Below are positions 6,312-13,265 of a stretch of 64,000 nucleotides of DNA, one piece after another. The notes under the pieces were generated by a model, which did no database searches, was not told the origin of the DNA, and saw only the letters and a list, made by a program, of their open reading frames with translations. Position numbers and translations under genes: made by a program. The stretch comes from Actinomadura hallensis (GTDB lineage: Bacteria; Actinomycetota; Actinomycetes; Streptosporangiales; Streptosporangiaceae). The DNA is taken from NCBI RefSeq assembly GCF_006716765.1, contig NZ_VFPO01000001.1, positions 434,001 through 498,000 of the forward strand, in the 5' to 3' direction. Each line of letters starts with the position of its first letter. Within the stretch, counting starts at the first letter, position 1.

Positions 6312-7652
6312 ATGAGTGACTTGGTTGTGGTGCTCGGGGCCTTGGCCGCTGCGGCGGCCGGGCTCTGGGCCTGGCGCCGCTGGCATCCGGCCTCGTTCTG
6401 GTACGGCGTCGGCTTCCCGGTGCGGGCGGTGCTGGTGTATCTGACGTGGCCTCACGTGGCCTCCGGCTGCCGCCTGACCCGGCAGCGGCGGCGGTTTCGC
6501 CTCACCCTCGACGCCGTCCCCGTCGCCGGTGTCGCGTCCCGCTCGGCGGCGACCGTGGTCGAGCACAAGCGGCGCGTGCGGCGGGTCGATGTCGAGCGCT
6601 CCCCCCGCCTGGGGGTGCTGCGGCCGACGCGGCTGGGCTGGCGCATGCGGGTCCGCCTGCACGACGGGCAGGTCCCCGCCGACTACGAGAAGGCCGCTGA
6701 GGGAATCGCGCACGCCTGGCGCGTCCACTCCGTCCGCGTGGTCGACGTGCGCCCCGGCTACGTGACGTTGTGGGCGACCATGCGTGACCCGCTCACCGAG
6801 GTCACCGTGTCGCCGGCGCCGGTGGAGTTGCTGCGGGTGCGTCCCGGCAAGCTGGAAAACGGCCGAGACTGGGTGATCGACTTCCGCACCGTGCCGCACT
6901 GGCTGAACGCCGGTGCCACGCAGTCGGGCAAGTCCAACCTGGCCAACGCCATCATCTGTGACCTGGCACCCCAACCGGTCGCGCTGGTGGGGTTCGACCT
7001 CAAAGGCGGGGTCGAGTTCACCCCGTACGCGCCTCGGTTGTCGGCGCTGGCCACCACCCGCAAAGAGTCGGTCGACCTGCTCACCGACCTGGTGGGCGAG
7101 GTCGAGAACCGCATGGGCCTGTGCCGCGCGCACGGGGCGCGCAACGTGTGGACCCTGCCCGAACCGCTGCGGCCGATTCCCGTCGTGGTCCTGGTCGATG
7201 AGGTGGCCGAACTGTTCCTGATGGCCGACAAATCCGAAAAGGATGAGGTGTCGCGGACGGCGACGGCGCTGCTGCGGGTGGCGCAGCTGGGCCGCGCGTT
7301 CGCCGTGCACCTGATCGTGTGCGGCCAGCGCATCGGGGCCGATCTCGGCCCCGGCGTCACCGCCCTGCGCGCACAGCTGTCCGGGCGGGTCTGCCACCGG
7401 GTCAATGATCCGGAGACGGCGAACATGACCCTTGGCGATGTGGACCCGGCGGCCCTGGACGCCGCCCGCGCCATCCCCGCCGAGACACCCGGAGTGTGCA
7501 TCGTGGCCGGGCAGGACGGCACCTGGCACCGCGCCCGCTCGGTCTACGTCCCCGAACACACCGCCGAACAAGCCGCGCGCGAGTACGCGCACCTGACCCC
7601 GGACTGGGAGACCCTCATCGGCTCCGTCCCCGTCACCCCCACCGCCGCATAA
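6312..7652 (+). CDS. FtsK/SpoIIIE-type conjugative DNA translocase (TraB/TraSA-like)
   Basis: A 446-residue protein with an N-terminal hydrophobic segment (LVVVLGALAAAAAGLWAW, residues about 3-20) and a second weak one, then a motor domain with Walker A GATQSGKSN (201-209), Walker B PVVVLVDEVAEL (about 289-300) and the FtsK-like GRAFAVHLIVCGQR. Actinomycete conjugation moves double-stranded DNA between mycelial cells through a single hexameric translocase of this type, in place of a type IV secretion system. ATG 6312 fits the membrane start; the frame is open further upstream inside the previous gene. The protein is the core of AICE transfer and is followed by the spread genes. Confidence 0.9.
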   Translation: MSDLVVVLGALAAAAAGLWAWRRWHPASFWYGVGFPVRAVLVYLTWPHVASGCRLTRQRRRFRLTLDAVPVAGVASRSAATVVEHKRRVRRVDVERSPRLGVLRPTRLGWRMRVRLHDGQVPADYEKAAEGIAHAWRVHSVRVVDVRPGYVTLWATMRDPLTEVTVSPAPVELLRVRPGKLENGRDWVIDFRTVPHWLNAGATQSGKSNLANAIICDLAPQPVALVGFDLKGGVEFTPYAPRLSALATTRKESVDLLTDLVGEVENRMGLCRAHGARNVWTLPEPLRPIPVVVLVDEVAELFLMADKSEKDEVSRTATALLRVAQLGRAFAVHLIVCGQRIGADLGPGVTALRAQLSGRVCHRVNDPETANMTLGDVDPAALDAARAIPAETPGVCIVAGQDGTWHRARSVYVPEHTAEQAAREYAHLTPDWETLIGSVPVTPTAA

Positions 7653-7768
7653 CCGGCTGGGGGTCCGGCTCCCTCTTCCTCCCCCCCTTTGGGCCTGGTG
7701 TGAGCCCTCAATCGCGCCACGTCCCTACCCGACCCATGCCCAAACCCGACCCGTTCGGAGGCTCCCTG

Positions 7769-8149
7769 ATGACCACCCGCGCACCCCGTCCCCGTCGTCC
7801 CGCTCGTCGTTCCGCTCGTCGTTCCGCTCCTCGTGCCCGGTTCGTCGCCGTCCCGTCCCCGTCCCGCTCGTCCTCCCCGTCCTCGGCGTCGTCCCGCTGC
7901 GCGTCCCCGTCGTCCTCCGGCCCGTCCTCGGGCTCGTCGGGGCGGTCGGCGGTGTCGTCCTGGGACGTATGGCCGGTCGGTGTCGAGTTCGACGCCTTCC
8001 GGTCCCTGCACATCGCGCGGTGCCAGCGCTGCGCCGAAGTGTTCAGCTCGACCCGTCCCGGTGAAGCGGACGCCTGGGCCGACACCCACACCTGTGACCC
8101 CGAACTGGCCGCCCTGCTGGCCCTGGTCGATGTGCGGCGGGCGGCATGA
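7769..8149 (+). CDS. Mobile element transfer protein (Spd-type), low-complexity N-terminus
   Basis: A 126-residue protein from ATG 7769 (ribosome site GGAGG). Residues 1-65 are Arg/Ser/Pro-rich and encoded by tcc-tcg-cgt repeats; the C-terminal half is a conserved domain (VGVEFDAFRSLHIARCQRCAEVF, then DAWADTHTCD) with a CxxC that may bind metal. Similar small proteins accompany the translocase in Streptomyces integrative elements and are called mobile element transfer proteins. The stop overlaps the ATG of the next gene by four bases, so both are coupled in the spread operon. Confidence 0.65.
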   Translation: MTTRAPRPRRPARRSARRSAPRARFVAVPSPSRSSSPSSASSRCASPSSSGPSSGSSGRSAVSSWDVWPVGVEFDAFRSLHIARCQRCAEVFSSTRPGEADAWADTHTCDPELAALLALVDVRRAA

Positions 8150-9027
8150 ACCGGCTGCTGGGCGCGGTGGCCGACTCCGGGCCGGTCGTGGTGCTGGCCG
8201 GTATCGCGGCGGCCGGATCGTTCACCCACATCCGCGACACCGCCACCGAACACGGCCAAACCGGCTGGATGGCCTGGGCCATCGCCGTGTGCATCGACCT
8301 GACCTGCGTCATGGCCGCCGCAGAACGCCAACGCGACAAGAAGACCGGACGGCCCACGGGGCGGCTGTCGTGGCCCACCGTGGTCCTGGTCGGCGGCATC
8401 CTGCTGTCCCTGGCGGCGAACCTGGCGCAGGCCGATCCGTCGGTGTGGGGCTGGATCACCGCCGGCACCCCGGCCGCCTGCTTCCTGGTCGCGGTCTCCA
8501 TGCTCGAACGCCGCAGAACAACCACCCCGGCGGCTACCCGTCCCGCGTCCCGTCCGGCGGCTGAGGTACTACCCGTCCCTGACTCCTTCGGCCGCCCGTC
8601 CCCGCCCTCCTCCCCGTCCTCGTCCTCGTCCGGATCGTCGTCCTTGACGGACGCAGCGGACTCGTCATCCGTCCCGTCGTCCTCGTCGCCGTGGGTGGTG
8701 TGGGAACACCCCTCGGCTACCCCGGCGGCCGCGCCCTCGGCCACTCACCGACAGCAGGACGAGAGCCAGGACGAGCGGGGCGGACAAACCTCCATCCCCG
8801 TCCCCGCCAAGGCTCCCGCCTCGCCGTCGCCGTCGTCGTCCGCGTCGGGTCCGGCGGGGCCGCTGCTCGACTTCGCCCGCCGCGTCGCGGCCGAACACCA
8901 GACCAAGCACGGGCGGCCGATCACCCGCGACGCGCTGCGCGCCCGCCTCGGCGTCTCCAACCAGCTCGCCTCCGACCTGCTCCGCCAGATCCGCACCGAA
9001 CACAACCACGCCGCACCCGTCGCCTGA
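8146..9027 (+). CDS. SpdB/DUF2637-like plasmid-spread membrane protein
   Basis: A 293-residue protein. Residues about 10-125 contain four hydrophobic segments (VVVLAGIAAAGSF, MAWAIAVCIDLTCVMAAA, PTVVLVGGILLSLAANLA, ITAGTPAACFLVAVSML) typical of the SpdB/DUF2637 family. A Ser/Pro-rich linker (about 130-235) follows, and a C-terminal helical domain (LDFARRVAAEHQTKHGRPITRDALRARLGVSNQLASDLLRQI) reads as a winged-helix DNA-binding motif. Spd proteins help transferred element DNA cross septa within the recipient mycelium. The gene overlaps its upstream neighbour by four bases. The linker between a membrane part and a DNA-binding part suggests tethering of element DNA to the membrane. Confidence 0.8.
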   Translation: MNRLLGAVADSGPVVVLAGIAAAGSFTHIRDTATEHGQTGWMAWAIAVCIDLTCVMAAAERQRDKKTGRPTGRLSWPTVVLVGGILLSLAANLAQADPSVWGWITAGTPAACFLVAVSMLERRRTTTPAATRPASRPAAEVLPVPDSFGRPSPPSSPSSSSSGSSSLTDAADSSSVPSSSSPWVVWEHPSATPAAAPSATHRQQDESQDERGGQTSIPVPAKAPASPSPSSSASGPAGPLLDFARRVAAEHQTKHGRPITRDALRARLGVSNQLASDLLRQIRTEHNHAAPVA

Positions 9028-9047
9028 CCACCGAAGGGAAACCCGCA

Positions 9048-9467
9048 ATGAGCAATCACACCGACCCGACCGGCCGGACGTCCCCGATCGTTCCTGGCGA
9101 CCTGTTCGCACGGCACCAGACCATTACCGGCCTGCGCGCCCTGGCCGACTTCCTAGAGGCCAACCCCGGCGTTCCGGTCAACACCTACGGCGAGACCTTC
9201 CACGTGCCCATCCGAGCCGCCGACGACGCCTCGGCCGTCGCACTGGTCGACCAAACCGCGGCGCTGCTGGGCGTCAACGCCCAACACGACACCCGGCGGG
9301 GCGGTCACTACCTGGCCACCCGCACCTTCGGCCGCATCGCATACACCGTCTTCCACATCCCCGAACAGCAGTGGGCCGCGTCCCTGGCCCGCGACAGCTA
9401 CCGCGACAACATCCGCCTCGACCACCACGACCAGGGCGACGACTCGGACACCGGACGGGTGGCCTGA
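9048..9467 (+). CDS. AICE conserved hypothetical protein
   Basis: A 139-residue soluble protein from ATG 9048 with GAAGGG upstream. It reads as an alpha/beta domain (ITGLRALADFLEANPGVPVN, then a hydrophobic VALVDQTAALLGV and RTFGRIAYTVFHIPEQQWAA) and ends in an acidic tail. Proteins of this kind occur in Streptomyces-type mobile elements between the spread genes and rep, with no assigned function. Its TGA overlaps the ATG of the following tiny gene. Confidence 0.6.
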   Translation: MSNHTDPTGRTSPIVPGDLFARHQTITGLRALADFLEANPGVPVNTYGETFHVPIRAADDASAVALVDQTAALLGVNAQHDTRRGGHYLATRTFGRIAYTVFHIPEQQWAASLARDSYRDNIRLDHHDQGDDSDTGRVA

Positions 9468-9625
9468 TGCGCACCGGCACCGCCGGATCGCTGCCCGTGC
9501 TGGCCGGGCTCGTCGGGCTGGCCGCCGGGTGGGCGTGCGGGACGTGCGGCGGAGGCGGGATCGCCTCCGACGGGTCCACCTGCCCCGACTGCGACGGCCA
9601 CGGCCACACCCTCACGGGCACCTGA
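9467..9625 (+). CDS. Tiny zinc-ribbon-like membrane protein, 52 residues
   Basis: Starts at ATG 9467, overlapping the previous stop (TGATG). A hydrophobic N-terminus (GSLPVLAGLVGLAAGWA) is followed by CGTCGGGGIASDG and CPDCDGHG: two CxxC pairs in DnaJ-like CxxCxG style that could bind one zinc. The stop in turn overlaps the next ATG. Function unknown. Confidence 0.5.
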   Translation: MRTGTAGSLPVLAGLVGLAAGWACGTCGGGGIASDGSTCPDCDGHGHTLTGT

Positions 9626-9777
9626 TGGTGCGCCGCTGCATCGTGGCCGCCTTCTGGCTCGTCCTGGTCCTGTTCGTGGTTCGCCACCCGGACAACGCCG
9701 CCCGCACCGTCCACACCCTCGGCGACGTCCTGGCGCTGCTCGCCGACGCCCTAGCCCTGGTCACCGCCGGGCTCTGA
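9625..9777 (+). CDS. Tiny single-pass membrane protein, 50 residues
   Basis: Starts at ATG 9625, overlapping the previous TGA. Residues about 5-20 (CIVAAFWLVLVLFVV) form a membrane segment, and the C-terminal part is a hydrophobic helix (VLALLADALALVTAGL). It is the last gene of the overlapping spread operon before the rep control region. It may be a Spd-type accessory protein. Confidence 0.45.
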   Translation: MVRRCIVAAFWLVLVLFVVRHPDNAARTVHTLGDVLALLADALALVTAGL

Positions 9778-9791
9778 CCGGGATTCCTGAA

Positions 9792-9837
9792 CCCGGCGTG
9801 GCCGCAGTCGCCGGCAAGCACCCGCGACCACGCCGGG
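9792..9837. repeat. Inverted repeat upstream of rep
   Basis: CCCGGCGTGG (9792-9801) is matched perfectly by CCACGCCGGG (9828-9837), with 26 bases between. It fills the 99-base gap between the spread operon and rep, so it may end the spread transcript or act in rep control or replication. There is no T-run after it. Confidence 0.5.
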
Positions 9838-9876
9838 CCCTCCCACTCACCCAACAGATGAGGAGACCCGCCCATC

Positions 9877-11298
9877 GTGCCCGACCCTGCCCCTGCTCCA
9901 CTGATCAGCCCTGTGGCGGCCCGCGACATGGCCGCCCGCTACAACCGCGCCGACTTCCGCGCCTGGGCCCGCCGCGCCCACACCACCGGCGGCTGCGCCC
10001 AACCGATCCACCTGCGCGGCCGCGTCACCCACCTCGACCCGCTCACCGGCACGATCCTGCACCACTACTCCACCGCCCAGGAACCGGGCGGGGTGCTGCG
10101 AGTGGCGTGCAAAACCCGCCGCGCCTCCCGCTGCCCCGCCTGCGCCGACACCTACCGCGCCGACACCTACCACCTCGTCCGCGCCGGACTGGTCGGCGGC
10201 AAAGGCGTCCCCGCCACGGTCTCAAAGCATCCGGCTGCGTTCGTCACCCTCACCGCACCCTCCTTCGGCCCGGTCCACACCCGCCGCACCGGCACAACCG
10301 GCGCGGTCGTGGCGTGCCGCCCCCGGCGCGGCGGCGGAACCTGCCCACACGGGCGGCCCGTGTCGTGCACCGTCCGCCACTCCGAAGCAGACCCCCGGCT
10401 AGGACAGCCGATCTGCCCGGACTGCTTCGACTACGCCGGAGCGGTGCTGTGGAACGCCCACGCACCCGAACTCTGGCGCCGCTTCACCCTGGCCTTCCGC
10501 CGCCACATCGCCCGATCGGCCGGGCTCCGGGTGGCGGACCTGCGTGAGGTGCTCACGGTCTCCTTCGCCAAAGTCGCCGAATACCAACGCCGCGGCCTGG
10601 TCCACTTCCACGCCGTCATCCGCCTCGACGGGCCCGGCGGCCCCCACAACCCACCACCCGCCTGGGCCACCCTCGACCTGCTCCGGGCCGCCGTCGACCA
10701 CGCGGCCGGGGCCGTCACCGTCACCACCCCGGCAGCCGGCGGCGTCCCCGCCATGACGCACGCCTGGGGCTCACAGATCGACGTCCGGCCCATCACCACG
10801 ACCGGGGAACTGACCGATGGCGCAGTGGCGGGCTACATCGCCAAATACGCCACCAAAGCCGCCGAATGCGTCGGCACCCTCGACCGCCGCGTACGCCCCA
10901 CCGACGACCTAAACGAGCTGCCCATCTCCGAGCATGCGCGGCGGCTCATCGCCCAATGCCTCCACCTGGCCGCCGTCGAAGAGTTCGCCGGGCTCCGGCT
11001 GGACCAATGGGCCCACATGCTCGGCTTCCGAGGCCACTTCTCCACCAAATCCCGCCACTACTCCACCACCCTCGGCCGCCTACGCGCCGACCGCATCGAC
11101 CACAACCGCACCCACCACGACCAGCCCACCACCGGCCGACTCCCGCTCACCCCAGAAGACGAAGTCCTCGTCATCGCCCACTGGCGCTACCTCGGCCAAG
11201 GCCTCACCCCCGGCGAAGCCCTGCTCACCGCCGCCCTGACCGGCAAGCCGTTGCCGTCCCTCGTCCCGTCCGAACTGCACCCAAGGAGCACTGCGTGA
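9877..11298 (+). CDS. RepSA-like replication initiator
   Basis: A 473-residue protein from GTG 9877, matching the rolling-circle initiators of pSAM2-type elements. Visible features: a Cys-rich part (SRCPACADTYRADTYHLVRAG), the conserved HPAAFVTLTAPSFGPVHT, further Cys pairs (TCPHGRPVSC and CPDCFDYAG) and the metal-binding His motif RRGLVHFHAVIRLDG. Such initiators nick the double-strand origin, usually within or beside the gene, and let the excised element replicate before transfer. The gene is full length. Its stop overlaps the GTG of the excisionase gene, giving the classical rep-xis-int order. Confidence 0.9.
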   Translation: MPDPAPAPLISPVAARDMAARYNRADFRAWARRAHTTGGCAQPIHLRGRVTHLDPLTGTILHHYSTAQEPGGVLRVACKTRRASRCPACADTYRADTYHLVRAGLVGGKGVPATVSKHPAAFVTLTAPSFGPVHTRRTGTTGAVVACRPRRGGGTCPHGRPVSCTVRHSEADPRLGQPICPDCFDYAGAVLWNAHAPELWRRFTLAFRRHIARSAGLRVADLREVLTVSFAKVAEYQRRGLVHFHAVIRLDGPGGPHNPPPAWATLDLLRAAVDHAAGAVTVTTPAAGGVPAMTHAWGSQIDVRPITTTGELTDGAVAGYIAKYATKAAECVGTLDRRVRPTDDLNELPISEHARRLIAQCLHLAAVEEFAGLRLDQWAHMLGFRGHFSTKSRHYSTTLGRLRADRIDHNRTHHDQPTTGRLPLTPEDEVLVIAHWRYLGQGLTPGEALLTAALTGKPLPSLVPSELHPRSTA

Positions 11299-11474
11299 CC
11301 GACCTGGTCCTGACCGTCGACGAAGCCGCCGAACGACTCCGCGTCAGCCGCTGGACCCTGTACAACCTCATCCGCTCCAACCAACTCCGAACCGTCAAGA
11401 TCGGCCGCCGCCGACTCGTACCCGTCGACGCCCTGGCCGAATGCCTCGACAAGCTCTCGGAGGTGGCCGCCTGA
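11295..11474 (+). CDS. xis: Excisionase, MerR-like HTH
   Basis: A 59-residue winged-helix protein (LTVDEAAERLRVSRWTLYNL, then LRTVKIGRRRLVPVDAL) of the excisionase/HTH_17 family. GTG 11295 overlaps the rep stop and has AAGGAG six to eleven bases upstream. Such proteins bend DNA at the attachment site so that the integrase favours excision. Its TGA overlaps the ATG of the integrase. Confidence 0.9.
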   Translation: MTDLVLTVDEAAERLRVSRWTLYNLIRSNQLRTVKIGRRRLVPVDALAECLDKLSEVAA

Positions 11475-12823
11475 TGGCCGCGATTACGGACGCCACGCCT
11501 GACGAGCCTGAGCGGCGTAGGCCGCGCAGGAGCCGCCGGAGGCGCGCAAACGGTGAGGGAAGCATCTGGCTCCGGAAGGACGGCCGGTACGGCTTCGCCG
11601 CGTATGTGCCGACCACCGCCGGCACCCTCAAGCGTGTCCAGGGATACGCGCGGTCGCACGAGGAGGCCCGCAAGAAGCTGACCAAGCTCTTGGAACAGGC
11701 CGACCAGGGCATCCCCGTGTCCTCGGAGAGTTGGACCGTCGCGGAGTACCTGGCGTATTGGTTGAAGAACGTGGTCCAGGTCGAGCGGCGCCCGAAGACC
11801 TACCAGGGATACGAAGGGGCGGTGCGTCGCTACCTGGTGCCGGAACTGGGCAACAAGCGGCTCGGCAAGCTCACGGCTCGTGATGTGCGCCTGGCCTTCA
11901 CCCGTATCCGGGAGACGTGCCAGTGCTGCCGGAACGGCTGGGACGCCGTCCGTGAGGTGCCGCGCTGCTGTGCGCTAAAGGACGGGGAATGCTGCCAGTC
12001 GCGGCTGTCTGCGCGCATGGTCCAGTTCGTTCACGCGGTGTTGCGCAACGCGCTCCAAACGGCCGTGCGTGAGGAGATCATCCCGCGCAACGTGGCCAAA
12101 CTCGTCACGGTCTCCACTCCCAAATACGGGGTCAATCGCGGGCTGACGGTCGACCAGGCGCGCAGTGTCCTCAAGGCGGCTCAGGGCGAGCGGCTCTACG
12201 CGCTGTACGTCCTGGCGCTGTGCCTCGGCCTGCGGCGCGGGGAACTGCTCGGCCTGCGGTGGGAGGACATCCGCCTCGTCGGCTGCCGGGCCTGCGGCGG
12301 GGAGGGCGGCACCCCGGACGGTGAACCGTGCGGTCGGTGCGCCGAATCGGGTGTGGAGTCGGCCACGCTGGAAGTGGTCCAGACGCTTCAACGGGTCGGG
12401 GGAGCGCTGCGGTTCGTCCCACCCAAAACGGCCGATTCGAAGCGCACTGTTCCGCTTCCGGACCTGTGCGTCACGGCTTTGTGCGAGCACAAGGTCAAGC
12501 AGGATGCCGAGCGGGCCGAAGCCTGGCCGAACTGGGAGGATCACGGGCTCGTCTTCCCGTCCCGCATCGGCACGCCCATGGAGCCGGACAATCTACGCCG
12601 GAGTTGGGGCCGTATCCGTACAGCCGCCGGCCTGGACGGGGTGCGCTTTCATGACATGCGGCACACCTGCGTTTCGCTGCTCCTGGACCTCGGTGTTCCG
12701 CCGCACATCGTGCGGGACATCGTCGGTCACAGCGATATCGAGGTGACCATGACGATTTACGCACATGCGGCCGTTGAGGAGAAGCGGGCGGCGCTTCGGA
12801 AGTTGGGGGATGCGCTCGGCTGA
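11474..12823 (+). CDS. int: Tyrosine recombinase (AICE integrase)
   Basis: A 449-residue phage-type integrase. After an arm-binding N-terminus and a SAM-like core-binding domain (ESWTVAEYLAYWLKNVVQVE), the catalytic domain shows the first Arg in CLGLRRGELLGLRW (about 252), HDMRH (HxxR, about 391-395), GHSDIEVT and the nucleophile Tyr in TIYAHA (about 429). Two Cys-rich insertions are notable: CQCCRNG...CC...CC (about 140-175) and CRACGGEGGTPDGEPCGRC (about 275-293), which look like zinc knuckles. It catalyses integration into and excision from the tRNA-Phe gene that begins 78 bases after its stop. Confidence 0.92.
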   Translation: MAAITDATPDEPERRRPRRSRRRRANGEGSIWLRKDGRYGFAAYVPTTAGTLKRVQGYARSHEEARKKLTKLLEQADQGIPVSSESWTVAEYLAYWLKNVVQVERRPKTYQGYEGAVRRYLVPELGNKRLGKLTARDVRLAFTRIRETCQCCRNGWDAVREVPRCCALKDGECCQSRLSARMVQFVHAVLRNALQTAVREEIIPRNVAKLVTVSTPKYGVNRGLTVDQARSVLKAAQGERLYALYVLALCLGLRRGELLGLRWEDIRLVGCRACGGEGGTPDGEPCGRCAESGVESATLEVVQTLQRVGGALRFVPPKTADSKRTVPLPDLCVTALCEHKVKQDAERAEAWPNWEDHGLVFPSRIGTPMEPDNLRRSWGRIRTAAGLDGVRFHDMRHTCVSLLLDLGVPPHIVRDIVGHSDIEVTMTIYAHAAVEEKRAALRKLGDALG

Positions 12824-12825
12824 GG

Positions 12826-12849
12826 CCGTTGCTGTCACCGTTGCTGTCA
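12826..12849. repeat. Tandem 12-base repeat next to the attachment site
   Basis: CCGTTGCTGTCA occurs twice head to tail (12826-12837 and 12838-12849), directly after the int stop and about 50 bases before the tRNA end. Short direct repeats here are candidates for integrase or excisionase arm sites; this is inference. Confidence 0.45.
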
Positions 12850-12884
12850 AAAGGCCCGGAACCGTGATTGGTTTCGGGCCTTTT
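12849..12884 (+). terminator. Rho-independent terminator after int
   Basis: AAAAGGCCCGGAACC and GGTTTCGGGCCTTTT form a 15-base stem (one mismatch) with a 6-base loop and A/T-rich ends in both directions. It can stop transcription of rep-xis-int and that of the opposing tRNA genes. Confidence 0.8.
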
Positions 12885-12900
12885 GGCTGGTCATCTGGTG

Positions 12901-12974
12901 TGGGCAGGGGCGGGGTCGAACCGCCGACCTTCCGCTTTTCAGGCGGACGCTCGTACCGACTGAGCTACCTGCCC
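12901..12974 (-). tRNA. tRNA-Phe (anticodon GAA)
   Basis: The minus strand folds into a full cloverleaf of 74 bases: acceptor GGGCAGG/CCTGCCC, D-stem GCTC/GAGC, anticodon stem TCCGC/GCGGA with loop CTGAAAA (anticodon GAA), T-arm GGCGG-TTCGACC-CCGCC and discriminator A. CCA is not encoded. It is the integration target of the AICE, whose int gene faces its 3' end. Confidence 0.95.
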
Positions 12975-12997
12975 AGGGCGCGTTGTGGGGCGCCTGG

Positions 12998-13072
12998 CGG
13001 TCCTGACGGGATTTGAACCCGCGGCCTCCACCTTGACAGGGTGGCGAGCACTCCTAGCTGCTCCACAGGACC
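12998..13072 (-). tRNA. tRNA-Asp (anticodon GTC)
   Basis: Acceptor GGTCCTG/CAGGACC, anticodon stem CCACC/GGTGG with loop CTGTCAA (anticodon GTC), T-loop TTCAAAT and discriminator G. It lies 23 bases upstream of tRNA-Phe on the same strand, so both are probably cut from one precursor. Confidence 0.95.
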
Positions 13073-13265
13073 TTGCTACTCCGAGTCTAGTGGTTCGGAG
13101 GGGCGTCTTCGCCGGGTTCCCGGCGCTTGGCGACTTCCGAGAGCATACGCGATGGCCGAGGCGGTCGCCAACTCGGTTCGCGGGACGGGGGTCACGGGTT
13201 CGGGGGTGCCGGGGGCGGGGGCGTGGGATGATCCTGGTGGCGGTTCCATCCCTCCGGAGGCGCAC

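Larger units (their letters stand above)
2681..12974. mobile_element. Actinomycete integrative and conjugative element in tRNA-Phe
   Basis: The modules are contiguous: regulation (2681-5755), transfer and spread (5893-9777), and replication-excision-integration (9877-12823), abutting the 3' end of tRNA-Phe(GAA) at 12901. This is the pSAM2-type layout. The tRNA gene is intact, as expected when the element restores its 3' end. The left boundary is not defined: no second copy of the tRNA 3' sequence was found between 1 and 2680, so the element may extend off the window and include the kinase block as cargo. Confidence 0.85.

Noticed and set aside
5841..7592. 583-residue minus-strand open frame
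   Set aside because: Antisense to the AICE translocase; low-complexity His/Arg/Pro sequence and no family features.
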